Positions 1 through 6,270 are shown, numbered from the stretch's first letter. The stretch is DNA of 7,404 nucleotides from Paracoccaceae bacterium (GCA_007128865.1 SKWP01000159.1:1-7404); one strand, 5' to 3'. Numbers and translations are program-made. Notes: generated from the sequence alone by a model not told the origin.

Positions 1-1
1 G

Positions 2-307
2 AAATCGACCGAGATCTCCACCAAGTGGACCAGGGAAACGCTCAGCCACCTCGGCCATGTCGCCACGGTGAAGGAAGAGCCCACCGATTACACCAAGGCG
101 ATGACCGATTTTGCCTCGGCCCAGGCCGAAACCGCCGCCGAAAACATCGCAGCCTTTGCCGAAATCGCCAAGCGCGTGCAGATGGAAACCGTCGAGCTGA
201 TGCTGGCCGCCGGCAAGGACATGTCCGAAGATGCCACCGCCGCGATGAAGAAGGCCACCGCCGACGTCACCGCCGCGGCCAAGAAGGCCACCGCCGCCGC
301 CAAGTAA
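2..307 (+). CDS. Phasin family protein, 3' part only (PHA granule-associated)
   Basis: The frame is open from the left edge of the window to TAA at 305-307 and gives 101 C-terminal residues; the true start lies outside. Phasins are small amphipathic proteins that coat polyhydroxyalkanoate granules in the cytoplasm and limit their size. The visible part is almost entirely helix-forming, rich in Ala, Lys, Glu and Met, with no Cys. It has the pattern expected of the phasin_2 family: a region around TKWTRETLSHLGHV, then a long amphipathic helix including AETAAENIAAFAEIAKRVQ. The tail is an Ala/Lys/Thr-rich stretch (KKATA repeated) like the basic tails of some phasins. A GTG at 68 could be mistaken for the start, but phasin-like sequence continues in frame upstream of it. 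The gene is followed by a terminator at 372-401 and by phaR, a common order in Rhodobacteraceae, where phaC would be expected upstream. Confidence 0.85.
   Translation, partial: KSTEISTKWTRETLSHLGHVATVKEEPTDYTKAMTDFASAQAETAAENIAAFAEIAKRVQMETVELMLAAGKDMSEDATAAMKKATADVTAAAKKATAAAK
248..296 (+). repeat. 33-bp spaced direct repeat in the phasin tail
   Basis: The 16-base word AAGAAGGCCACCGCCG occurs at 248-263 and again at 281-296, exactly 33 bases (11 codons) apart. It encodes KKATA followed by A or D. An 11-residue period fits an extended amphipathic helix or hendecad coiled coil, so this is probably internal duplication within the helical basic tail of the phasin and not a mobile or regulatory repeat. 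Confidence 0.7.
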
Positions 308-371
308 GGCCGGCCGCGACACGGTTGATGCCACGCCCCGGATGCTCCTCCTTCTGTCGGCGTGAATGACT

Positions 372-401
372 GGGCGGGCGTGATGCCCGCCCTTTCCTTT
401 T
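372..401 (+). terminator. Rho-independent terminator after the phasin gene
   Basis: A perfect 8-bp stem GGGCGGGC (372-379) / GCCCGCCC (385-392) with a five-base loop GTGAT is followed by the T-rich run TTTCCTTTT (393-401). It lies 65 bases after the phasin stop codon and about 50 bases before phaR. Phasin transcription should therefore mostly end here, and phaR probably has its own promoter or depends on read-through. Confidence 0.85.
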
Positions 402-425
402 GCTGCGGTGTGGCATAGGCTGGCG

Positions 426-437
426 CTGCCGCTGCAG
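426..437 (+). promoter_or_regulatory. Candidate PhaR operator (CTGC-N4-GCAG dyad)
   Basis: CTGCCGCTGCAG is an inverted repeat of CTGC and GCAG separated by four bases, ending one base before the AAGGAG ribosome binding site of phaR. PhaR of Rhodobacter sphaeroides has been reported to bind CTGC/GCAG dyads with 3-4 base spacing, and PhaR usually represses its own gene and the phasin gene. A site here could block both transcription and early elongation. Caveat: the same word pattern appears by chance inside mazG near 1658-1670, so the motif alone is weak; the position is the stronger argument. Confidence 0.45.
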
Positions 438-438
438 C

Positions 439-444
439 AAGGAG
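439..444 (+). promoter_or_regulatory. Ribosome binding site fixing the GTG start of phaR
   Basis: AAGGAG at 439-444 lies seven bases before GTG at 452. No ATG in this frame has a comparable upstream site, and translation from the GTG gives the N-terminus expected for PhaR, with the DNA-binding motif starting at about residue 10. Confidence 0.75.
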
Positions 445-451
445 TACGCCC

Positions 452-1018
452 GTGGCCGAAACCCAGCCCCCGCTCCTGATCAAGCGCTATGCCAGCCGCC
501 GGCTCTACAACACCGAGACGAGCGATTATGTGACGCTCGAGGATATCGCCGGTTTCATCCGCGCCGGCCGCGAGGTTCAGATCGTCGATCTGAAATCCGG
601 CGACGACCTGACCCGTCAGTATCTGCTCCAGATCATTGCCGAACACGAAAGCCGTGGCGAAAACGTGCTGCCGCTCGGTGTGCTGACCGATCTGGTGCGC
701 AGCTATACCACGCAGGCGCAAAGCGTGGTGCCGCAGTTTCTGGCCATGTCCTTCGACATGCTGCGCAAGAGCCAGTCGCAGATGGTCGACAATCTCTCGC
801 GCCTGTCGCCGCCGATGGCCGCGATGCCGGGCTTCGAGGCCATGCAGCGCCAGCAGCAGGCGTTTCTCAAATCGATGATGGGCTGGCCCGGCGCCGCCGC
901 GCACGAGGATGATGCCGAAGCATCCCCGGGGCCCCAGGCTGCCCGCCGCGAGGATGTGGAAGAGATCAAGGCCCAGCTTGCCGCGCTCGAGGCCAAGCTG
1001 TCCAAGCTCGGCCGCTGA
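452..1018 (+). CDS. phaR: Polyhydroxyalkanoate synthesis repressor PhaR
   Basis: PhaR is a cytoplasmic DNA-binding repressor that also binds PHA polymer. When granules form it is titrated off DNA, which derepresses the phasin gene and its own gene. The protein is 188 residues, a normal length. Residues 10-65 form the PHB/PHA accumulation regulator DNA-binding domain, with the hallmark IKRYASRRLYNTETSDYVTL followed by a region containing REVQIVDLKSGDDLTRQYLL. Residues about 68-115 form the second conserved segment (NVLPLGVLTDLVRSY, then FLAMSFDMLRKSQ). A flexible acidic Pro/Gly stretch (about 145-165) leads to a C-terminal charged helix (168-187, EEIKAQLAALEAKLSKL) likely to be a coiled coil for oligomerisation. 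The start is GTG, set by AAGGAG seven bases upstream. It lies downstream of and in the same direction as the phasin gene, and a CTGC/GCAG dyad in its leader suggests autoregulation. It converges with mazG across 48 bases. Confidence 0.96.
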   Translation: MAETQPPLLIKRYASRRLYNTETSDYVTLEDIAGFIRAGREVQIVDLKSGDDLTRQYLLQIIAEHESRGENVLPLGVLTDLVRSYTTQAQSVVPQFLAMSFDMLRKSQSQMVDNLSRLSPPMAAMPGFEAMQRQQQAFLKSMMGWPGAAAHEDDAEASPGPQAARREDVEEIKAQLAALEAKLSKLGR

Positions 1019-1066
1019 CAGCCGTTTCGGCCGCACACCGCCCCGACCGGGGGTGAAAGATCCGTT

Positions 1067-1906
1067 TCAGCCCCTTTCGGCCGCCTTCGCCGCATCCCAC
1101 AGCGCGTCCATCTCGGCCAGGTCGCTGTCTGCCGGGCGTTTGCCGCGGGCGGCGAGTGCGGCTTCGATGGCGCCAAAGCGGCGGGTGAACTTGGCGTTGG
1201 CGCCGCGCAGCGCCGCCTCCGGGTCCACCTTCAGGTGCCGGGCGAGGTTGGCAAGCACGAACAGCAGATCACCCATCTCTTCGGCCACCTTCTCGGGCGG
1301 CAGCCGGTCGTGCGCCTCGACCAGCTCGGCGGCTTCCTCTGCCAGCTTGTCCAGAACCTGCGCCGTCTGCGGCCAGTCAAAGCCTACCCGAGCGGCACGG
1401 TTCTGCAGCTTCACCGCACGGGTCAGCGCCGGCAGGCCAAGGGCCACACCGTCCAGAACCCCGGCCTCGGCCCGGGCGGCGCGTTCGGCCGCCTTGGCGG
1501 CCTCCCAGTCGGCGGTCTGCTGCGCGGCGGTCTTGTCGCGGCTTTCGCTGCCGAAGACATGCGGGTGGCGGGCGATCATCTTGTCGGAAATCGCGCCGAT
1601 CACGCTGTCGAGGTCGAACAGCCCGGCTTCCTCGGCCATGCGGGAATGATAGACCACCTGCAGCAGCAGGTCGCCCAGCTCACCCTCCAGCGCCGGCCAG
1701 TCGGCCCTTTCGATGGCATCGGCGACTTCATGCGCCTCTTCGATCGTATAGGGGGCGATCGAGGCGAAATCCTGTTCGATATCCCAGGGGCAGCCGGCCT
1801 TCGGGTCGCGCAGCCGCGCCATGATCGCCCGCAGCCGCGCCAAACCGCCGTCGCGGTCATGGATCAGCGCATCGTCGTCGTCGTGTCGGGCAGGGGTATC
1901 GGGCAT
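1067..1906 (-). CDS. mazG: Nucleoside triphosphate pyrophosphohydrolase MazG
   Basis: MazG hydrolyses NTPs and dNTPs to NMPs and pyrophosphate in the cytoplasm, a house-cleaning role that in E. coli also affects ppGpp. The product has 279 residues, close to the 263 of E. coli MazG, with both MazG domains. The N-terminal half carries GCPWDIEQDFASIAPYTIEE (38-57), the metal-binding EExxE (56-60) and ELGDLLLQV (76-84), then ISDKMIARHPHVFG (106-119). The C-terminal, catalytic half carries a second EExxE (190-194) and EEMGDLLFVLANLARHLKVD (209-228). I chose ATG at 1906-1904 because GGAGAG precedes it by six bases and homologous sequence begins shortly after. The same frame stays open far upstream inside the oxidoreductase gene, but that part is not MazG-like. 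The start lies 23 bases after the oxidoreductase stop, so the two are probably co-transcribed, although no biochemical link is evident. Confidence 0.96.
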   Translation of the reverse strand: MPDTPARHDDDDALIHDRDGGLARLRAIMARLRDPKAGCPWDIEQDFASIAPYTIEEAHEVADAIERADWPALEGELGDLLLQVVYHSRMAEEAGLFDLDSVIGAISDKMIARHPHVFGSESRDKTAAQQTADWEAAKAAERAARAEAGVLDGVALGLPALTRAVKLQNRAARVGFDWPQTAQVLDKLAEEAAELVEAHDRLPPEKVAEEMGDLLFVLANLARHLKVDPEAALRGANAKFTRRFGAIEAALAARGKRPADSDLAEMDALWDAAKAAERG

Positions 1907-1929
1907 GGCGGGCTCTCCGTGCGGTCTGC

Positions 1930-3291
1930 CTATCGCCCGCGGCCGCGGCTGTCCACCATCCCGGCCGTGCGCAGCGGCCCGTCGGCCAGCCCGTAGCGCG
2001 CATAGGCCAGCGCCAGCCACAGCCGTCGCAGCGCCGGCAGCGGAAACCGGGGCGGCAGCGCGCGCAGCAACTCGGGCAGCCCGTGCGGCGCCCCTGCCAT
2101 CGCCCGCGCCACGCGCCGGCCTGCCTCTGACGCCGCGGCCACGCCGTTGCCGTGCCAGCCGAAGGCGGCAAAAAGCCCCGGATGGCCGGGGATTGCGGCG
2201 GCAAAGGGCGCGCCCGATGCCGTCGCGCAGGCAAGACCCGACCATATGGTTTCCGTCTCCACCCCGGCCCAGGCGGGGAACAGCGCCTCGAAATGCGCCC
2301 GCACCCGGCGCCGCGCCCGTTCAAACCCTGCCGGCCCGGCCGAAAGCCCGCCGCGCATGCCGAACAGGAAGCGCCCGCAGGGCAACAGCCGGAAGTAATG
2401 CAGCAGGCGCCGGCTGTCATAGGCCATGGCATGGGATGTCCAGCCCTGTGCGGCGCGTTCGGCCATGCCCAGCGGCCGGGTGACCAGGATCGAGGTCAGC
2501 ACCGGCAGCCGCCGGCCGGCGAGAGCTGGCGGCAGATCATCCTCGCCATAGCCGTTGGTGGCGATCAGCACCCGCGGCGCCGTGACATGGCCGGTGGCGC
2601 AGCGTACCCGCCAGCCCCCCGGTGCCGGCTCCACCGCCAGAACGGGGCTTCGGGAATGCAGCCGCACCCCGGCATCCAGCGCCGCGCGGGCAAGCCCGCC
2701 GGCATAGGCCATGGGATCGACGGGAAACCCCGCCGGCAGCATAACCCCGCCATGAAACCCCGGCGCGGCAAGCCCGGCCTCGCGCAGCGCCGCAGGCGGC
2801 AACAGCCGCGCGCCGGCCGGCAATGCGGCGCGCTGCATGCGGGCCCAGAAACCCGCATCATGGGCCAGACACAGCTCGCCCTGCGGACCCTGCCTTGCAT
2901 CGATGCCATGGCGATCGAGGTTTTCGGCCACGCGGTCGATGGCGGCCTCGGCAAAGGCGGCCCAGTCCCGCACGCCCTGCGCGCCGGTGCGCGCCGCGAT
3001 GGCGTCTGAATCCAGCACCGTGCCGCCAAGGCAGACAAACCCCGCATTGCGGCCCGATGCCGCCCAGCCCGGCGCCGCGGCTTCCAGCAGCGTGACCGCC
3101 ATGCCGTGGGCCTCGGCCAGTTCCAGCGCGGCATTCAGCCCGGCATATCCGGCACCGATGATCACCGCATCGGCGCGGCTGCCCCCGTGCAGCGCGCCGG
3201 CGCCGGCTGGCGGCAGCGGCCCGGCAGCGCGCCAGTGGCTTGCAGGCCAGTGCGCGGCGTCATAGGCGTGGGCTTCGTACAGGCGGGACAT
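1930..3291 (-). CDS. FAD-dependent oxidoreductase, DAO family (PuuB/OrdL-like)
   Basis: This 453-residue cytoplasmic flavoenzyme belongs to the D-amino-acid oxidase fold family. Residues 42-51 (AVIIGAGYAG) are the N-terminal Rossmann GxGxxG for ADP binding, with E70 (LLEAAAPGWAASG) ending the second strand. The RNAGF that follows (81-85) is typical of the OrdL/gamma-glutamylputrescine oxidase branch. VLIATNGYG (241-249) and C-terminal GLFAAFGWHGNGVAAASEAG (372-391) complete the FAD site. Family members oxidise amines or amino acids such as gamma-glutamylputrescine, sarcosine or D-amino acids; the exact substrate cannot be read here. Its head-to-head position with agmatinase makes a putrescine-derived substrate attractive, but that is inference. 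ATG at 3291 is chosen because MSRLYEAHAYDAAHWPASHW is typical of the family. AGAAGG lies 14 bases upstream, rather far, so the start is slightly uncertain. The frame continues upstream to 3441, but that would run into speB. Confidence 0.9.
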   Translation of the reverse strand: MSRLYEAHAYDAAHWPASHWRAAGPLPPAGAGALHGGSRADAVIIGAGYAGLNAALELAEAHGMAVTLLEAAAPGWAASGRNAGFVCLGGTVLDSDAIAARTGAQGVRDWAAFAEAAIDRVAENLDRHGIDARQGPQGELCLAHDAGFWARMQRAALPAGARLLPPAALREAGLAAPGFHGGVMLPAGFPVDPMAYAGGLARAALDAGVRLHSRSPVLAVEPAPGGWRVRCATGHVTAPRVLIATNGYGEDDLPPALAGRRLPVLTSILVTRPLGMAERAAQGWTSHAMAYDSRRLLHYFRLLPCGRFLFGMRGGLSAGPAGFERARRRVRAHFEALFPAWAGVETETIWSGLACATASGAPFAAAIPGHPGLFAAFGWHGNGVAAASEAGRRVARAMAGAPHGLPELLRALPPRFPLPALRRLWLALAYARYGLADGPLRTAGMVDSRGRGR

Positions 3292-3376
3292 GCGCGCGGC
3301 TCTGGCCTTCTTTCGCAGGCGAGCTAAGCTGCCCCGCATCACCCGGTCAAGCCCGCTTGGACGCGCAGGAGGCAGC
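3292..3376. promoter_or_regulatory. Divergent intergenic region between oxidoreductase and speB
   Basis: These 85 bases must hold the promoters for both divergent units. On the minus strand TTGACC (3345-3350) is spaced 17 bases from TTAGCT (3322-3327). The -35 is good and the -10 poor, and a transcript from it would start about 10 bases further on, just before AGAAGG (3306-3311). No convincing sigma-70 promoter is seen on the plus strand, but AGGAGG (3367-3372) is a strong ribosome binding site four bases before the speB ATG. I saw no clear operator palindrome. Confidence 0.4.
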
Positions 3377-4345
3377 ATGGCACTGGAGGACGCAAGACAC
3401 CAGGTGGACACGGCCTTTACCCGGCCCGAGCTGCGGGGCATGGCCTATGAAAACACCTTCGGCGGGGCCACCAGCTTTCTGCGCCGGCGCTACAGCAAGG
3501 ATATGGCCGGGGTCGATCTGGCGGTCTTCGGCGTGCCTTTCGATCAGGCGGTGACAAACCGGCCGGGTACCCGTTTTGGCCCGCGGGCAATCCGCGAGGC
3601 CAGCAGTCTGCAGGTCTTTGATGCGCCCTATGGCTGGGATTTCAACCCGCTGGAGGATTTTGCCATCGTCGATGCCGGCGATCTGGCCTTCGATTATGCC
3701 AGACCGGCCGATTTCCCCGATGCGCTGAGTGCTGCGGCATCGGGGATCCTTGCGGCCGGGCCGGGGCTGTTGGCGCTGGGGGGCGATCATTCCATCTCGC
3801 TGCCGCTGCTGCGGGCCTGCGCCGAACGCTTCGGCCCGCTGGCGCTGGTGCAGTTCGACGCCCACACCGATACCTGGGCCGATGATGACCTGACCCGCCA
3901 CGATCACGGCACAATGTTCTACAAGGCGGTCAAGCTGGGCCTGATCGACCCCGCGCATTCGGTGCAGCTTGGCATCCGCACCCACAACCCCGACACGCTG
4001 GGCATCCGGGTCATCGACGCGCCTGAGATCCAGCGCCGCACGCCCCAGGATATTGCCGATGAAGTTCTTTCCATAACAAATGGTTGCAAGGCATACCTGA
4101 CATTCGACATCGACTTTCTCGACCCCGCATTCGCGCCGGGAACCGGAACCCCGGTCTGGGGCGGGCCGAGCAGCGCGCAGGCGGCGGCGATCCTGCGCGG
4201 GCTGCGCGGGCTCGATCTGGTTGCCGGCGATGTGGTCGAGGTTTCGCCACCCTACGACCATGGCGGGATCACGGCGGTTGCCGGCGCTCATGCGGCACTT
4301 GAAATCCTGTGCCTTTACTTCTGGAACAAAAGGAAAAAGCCATGA
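3377..4345 (+). CDS. speB: Agmatinase (ureohydrolase family)
   Basis: Agmatinase is a cytoplasmic binuclear-manganese enzyme that hydrolyses agmatine to putrescine and urea, part of the arginine decarboxylase route to polyamines. The product has 322 residues (E. coli SpeB is 306). All metal ligands are present: H138 in GGDHS, D161, H163 and D165 in FDAHTDTW, D244 and D246 in TFDIDFLDP, followed by PGTGTP (254-259). NRPGTRFGPRAIR (61-73), DHGTMFY (176-182) and GLIDPAHSVQLGIRT (188-202) closely match E. coli SpeB, which favours agmatinase over guanidinobutyrase or arginase. The ATG at 3377 has AGGAGG four bases upstream; the frame is open from 3290, but those residues are not conserved and overlap the divergent gene. 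The stop TGA overlaps the next start (ATGA, 4342-4345). A patch at about 4051-4110 is conspicuously AT-rich with unusual codons. Confidence 0.95.
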   Translation: MALEDARHQVDTAFTRPELRGMAYENTFGGATSFLRRRYSKDMAGVDLAVFGVPFDQAVTNRPGTRFGPRAIREASSLQVFDAPYGWDFNPLEDFAIVDAGDLAFDYARPADFPDALSAAASGILAAGPGLLALGGDHSISLPLLRACAERFGPLALVQFDAHTDTWADDDLTRHDHGTMFYKAVKLGLIDPAHSVQLGIRTHNPDTLGIRVIDAPEIQRRTPQDIADEVLSITNGCKAYLTFDIDFLDPAFAPGTGTPVWGGPSSAQAAAILRGLRGLDLVAGDVVEVSPPYDHGGITAVAGAHAALEILCLYFWNKRKKP

Positions 4346-4836
4346 TTCGGCTGATCGTCATCGGGGCGCTTTTGGCGCTGGGGGTGGTGATGGCCTATAT
4401 CCGCTACACGCCCAGCAGCCCGGCGGACTGGCACCTTGATCCGCGCGCCGTGCCGAAGCCGAAATCGCCCAATCACTGGCTGGTGCGGCCGGTGGGCGGC
4501 GATGCGCGGCCGCCGTTCTGGGCCATCGATGCGGTCACGCTTGCACAGGCCTTTGACCGGGCCGCGCTGGCCCTGCCGCGGACCGACAGGCTGGCCGGCG
4601 ATGTCGGTGCCGGGCACATGACCTATATCCGCCGCACCCCGTGGATGGGGTTTCCGGATTACATGTCGGTTCGGGTGCATGCCGCCGAGGGCGGCGCCAG
4701 CGTGGCGATCTTTGCGCGGTCGCGGTTCGGGCATTCCGACCTGGGGTACAACCGCGCCTGGGTTGATGCGGTGCTGGCCCGGCTCGAGGCCGAGCTGGGC
4801 GCGCTTCCGGCGCCTGACGGGCAGGGCGGCGGCTGA
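4342..4836 (+). CDS. Membrane-anchored DUF1499 family protein
   Basis: The product is 164 residues and of unknown function. Residues 2-20 form one hydrophobic segment (IRLIVIGALLALGVVMAYI), either an uncleaved anchor or a signal peptide without an obvious cleavage site, which would place the rest in the periplasm. The remainder matches the DUF1499 pattern: an aromatic/proline-rich part, TYIRRTPWMGFPDYMSVRV (94-112), then the family signature FARSRFGHSDLGYNRAWVD (124-142) and a short C-terminal helix. No catalytic motif is visible. The start ATG at 4342 overlaps the speB stop by ATGA, and AAGGA lies seven bases upstream inside speB, so the two are translationally coupled. The frame opens earlier at 4309, but that would extend into speB and spoil the N-terminal membrane segment. 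It converges with the repeat protein gene across 42 bases. A role linked to polyamines is only guilt by association. Confidence 0.85.
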   Translation: MIRLIVIGALLALGVVMAYIRYTPSSPADWHLDPRAVPKPKSPNHWLVRPVGGDARPPFWAIDAVTLAQAFDRAALALPRTDRLAGDVGAGHMTYIRRTPWMGFPDYMSVRVHAAEGGASVAIFARSRFGHSDLGYNRAWVDAVLARLEAELGALPAPDGQGGG

Positions 4837-4856
4837 CGGGCAACGGCGTTACCCGT
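4836..4856. terminator. Possible weak bidirectional hairpin between convergent genes
   Basis: An imperfect inverted repeat, ACGGG (4836-4840) / CCCGT (4852-4856) with inner AAC/GTT pairing around GGC and one C-A mismatch, fills the gap between the convergent DUF1499 and repeat-protein genes. Neither side has a T-run, so it is not a classical rho-independent terminator. Its position is the main reason to list it. Confidence 0.3.
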
Positions 4857-4878
4857 GCAGGCATCCGGCAGGGCGCGG

Positions 4879-6234
4879 CTATCGGATCACCCGCGCGATA
4901 CGGGCAAGGGCCGCGGCGGTTGCCGCCGCATCGCCGATGCCGCGCGCCGCATCGATGCCGTGCCGGTGCAGCCCGGCCATGGCCAGCGCTTCGGCCACCG
5001 CCACCAGCGCCTCCTGGCGCCGGTATGTGGTGGCTATGGCGTGGGCCGCGTCGAGCGCTTCGGGCGCCGCGCCGGCAGCTGCCAGAATGAGCGCCACCTG
5101 TTCCAGCGCTTCCATCCGGCCGCGGGTGTCGGCAATGGCATCGGCTGTCTGTCGCGCGGCAGAAAATTCTCCGGCCGCCGCCTGACCGGCGGCAAGCGCC
5201 ACCTGCGCGTTGATCCGGTCGTGGTTGTTGCGGATGTCGCGCGCTGTCTGTCGGGCAGCTTCGGCATCGCCGGCCCTGGCCTGGATCCCGGCGATCCTTA
5301 CCAGCGCGCTGGCATCGCCGTAAGCGACCTCGATCTGGCGGGCGAGGTCCAGAGCGCCGGCAACATCGCCCTGTTCGGCCATGGTTGCGGCCATTGCCAC
5401 CAGCGCGGCAAGATCGCCAAAGGCGGCCTCGATCTCGCCGGCGGTGCGCATCGCGGCCTCCAGCGCGCCGCTGCGGGCCTGAATCTCGGCCACGGCGACA
5501 AGCGCCCGCGAGCGGCCCTGCACATCATCGATGGCGCGTGCGGTGGTCAGGGCACCGGCGATATCGCCGGCCCGGGCCTGCACCGTGGCCACGGCGACCT
5601 GTGCCTCATAGACCCAGAAGGCATCTTCGACGCTGGTGATCGACCGGCGTTCGGGGTTGTCGCTGCGCCAGTAGGCGGCTTCGAGCACCTGTGCATGGGC
5701 AAGGGCACCGGCGATGTCGCCGGTTTCGGCCTGCGCAGCAACCACCGCCGCCTGCGCTTCGGAGCGCCGGAACAGATGCGCGATGTTGCCTACGGTTTCC
5801 AGCCCGGTCGCGGCGTCGCCCTGTCGTGCCTGTTCGACGGCTATACCCTGATAGGCCGCCGGCGCCGTCGTCTGGCCGCGGGCGTGGGGGATGGTTGCCG
5901 CAGTTGCCAGGGCGGCCGGAAAATCCCCCGCACGGGCCTGTGCAACGGCGACCGGCACCAGCGCCTCGGCATGGGTGCGGGTGTCGTCGATCTCGTCGAT
6001 CAGGGCGCGCGCGGCGTCGATATCGCCCAGGGCAGCCGTGACCGCGCCAACCTCGGCCAGTGCGGTATTGCGTTCGACCGCGCGCCGGACCGAGCGCGCC
6101 AGTTCCGCGGCCTCGCCCAGCAGGCAGGCGGCGGTCATGTCGGGGCAGGGGCCCGATGCCGCCGGCTGCGCCCACAGCGCTGACGCGGCAAGCAGCACAC
6201 CCAGCGCCGCAAGCACCGCCCTGATCGCTGACAT
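4879..6234 (-). CDS. Secreted alpha-helical repeat protein, 33-residue period (TPR-like)
   Basis: I do not recognise a named gene. The 451-residue product begins with a Sec signal peptide (MSAIRAVLAALGVLLAASA, cleavage likely near residues 19-25), so the mature protein is periplasmic or exported. A short Cys-containing stretch follows (C30, C37). From residue 70 to the end lie eleven repeats anchored on a Gly, usually Gly-Asp, at 70, 103, 139, 172, 223, 256, 289, 322, 355, 388 and 421. The spacing is exactly 33 except for a 3-residue and an 18-residue insertion. Each unit reads roughly GDxxxAlxxAxxI, a turn often ending in R, then ALVxVAxxQARA: two short helices, as in tetratricopeptide-like solenoids. 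No enzymatic motif is seen, so it probably mediates protein-protein contacts. AGGAGG (6240-6245) lies five bases before the ATG. It starts 36 bases after apbE and is surely in the same operon. Confidence 0.85.
   Translation of the reverse strand: MSAIRAVLAALGVLLAASALWAQPAASGPCPDMTAACLLGEAAELARSVRRAVERNTALAEVGAVTAALGDIDAARALIDEIDDTRTHAEALVPVAVAQARAGDFPAALATAATIPHARGQTTAPAAYQGIAVEQARQGDAATGLETVGNIAHLFRRSEAQAAVVAAQAETGDIAGALAHAQVLEAAYWRSDNPERRSITSVEDAFWVYEAQVAVATVQARAGDIAGALTTARAIDDVQGRSRALVAVAEIQARSGALEAAMRTAGEIEAAFGDLAALVAMAATMAEQGDVAGALDLARQIEVAYGDASALVRIAGIQARAGDAEAARQTARDIRNNHDRINAQVALAAGQAAAGEFSAARQTADAIADTRGRMEALEQVALILAAAGAAPEALDAAHAIATTYRRQEALVAVAEALAMAGLHRHGIDAARGIGDAAATAAALARIARVIR
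4882..6027 (-). repeat. Eleven tandem 33-codon units in the secreted repeat protein
   Basis: Units begin at residues 70, 103, 139, 172, 223, 256, 289, 322, 355, 388 and 421. The last seven intervals are unbroken: 223 to 421 in six steps of exactly 33, plus the final unit running to residue 451. Most divergent are the second unit (3 extra residues), the fourth (18 extra residues) and the last (Leu for Asp after the anchor Gly, disturbed helix A). Because the units have diverged in DNA sequence, they are protein-level repeats and not recent DNA duplications. Confidence 0.85.
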
Positions 6235-6270
6235 TGCGTCCTCCTGTCTTGCTGCCCGCCGGTTCGGCGT

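Noticed and set aside
1036..1055. Imperfect CACC/GGTG hairpin between convergent phaR and mazG
   Set aside because: The stem has a bulge and there is no T-run on either strand, so I could not support a terminator call.
1658..1670. CTGC-N4-GCAG match in the mazG coding region
   Set aside because: It arises from CAG/CTG codon runs for Leu-Leu-Gln inside a conserved MazG motif and has no promoter context; it is kept as a caution for the phaR operator call.
1235..1996. 253-codon plus-strand open frame opposite mazG
   Set aside because: Shadow of mazG in GC-rich DNA, Gly/Gln/Arg-rich with no domain.
1907..2245. Upstream extension of the mazG frame
   Set aside because: The extension overlaps the oxidoreductase gene in another frame and has shadow-like composition; the ATG at 1906 has a good ribosome binding site and MazG similarity begins soon after.
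3347..4291. 314-codon minus-strand open frame opposite speB
   Set aside because: Antisense shadow of a gene with every agmatinase motif intact; its product matches nothing and it would overlap the divergent promoter region.
4855..6183. 442-codon plus-strand open frame opposite the repeat protein gene
   Set aside because: It is the antisense shadow of a repetitive GC-rich gene. Its product is Gly/Arg/His-rich with no recognisable domain, whereas the minus-strand product has a signal peptide, a strong ribosome binding site and regular repeats.
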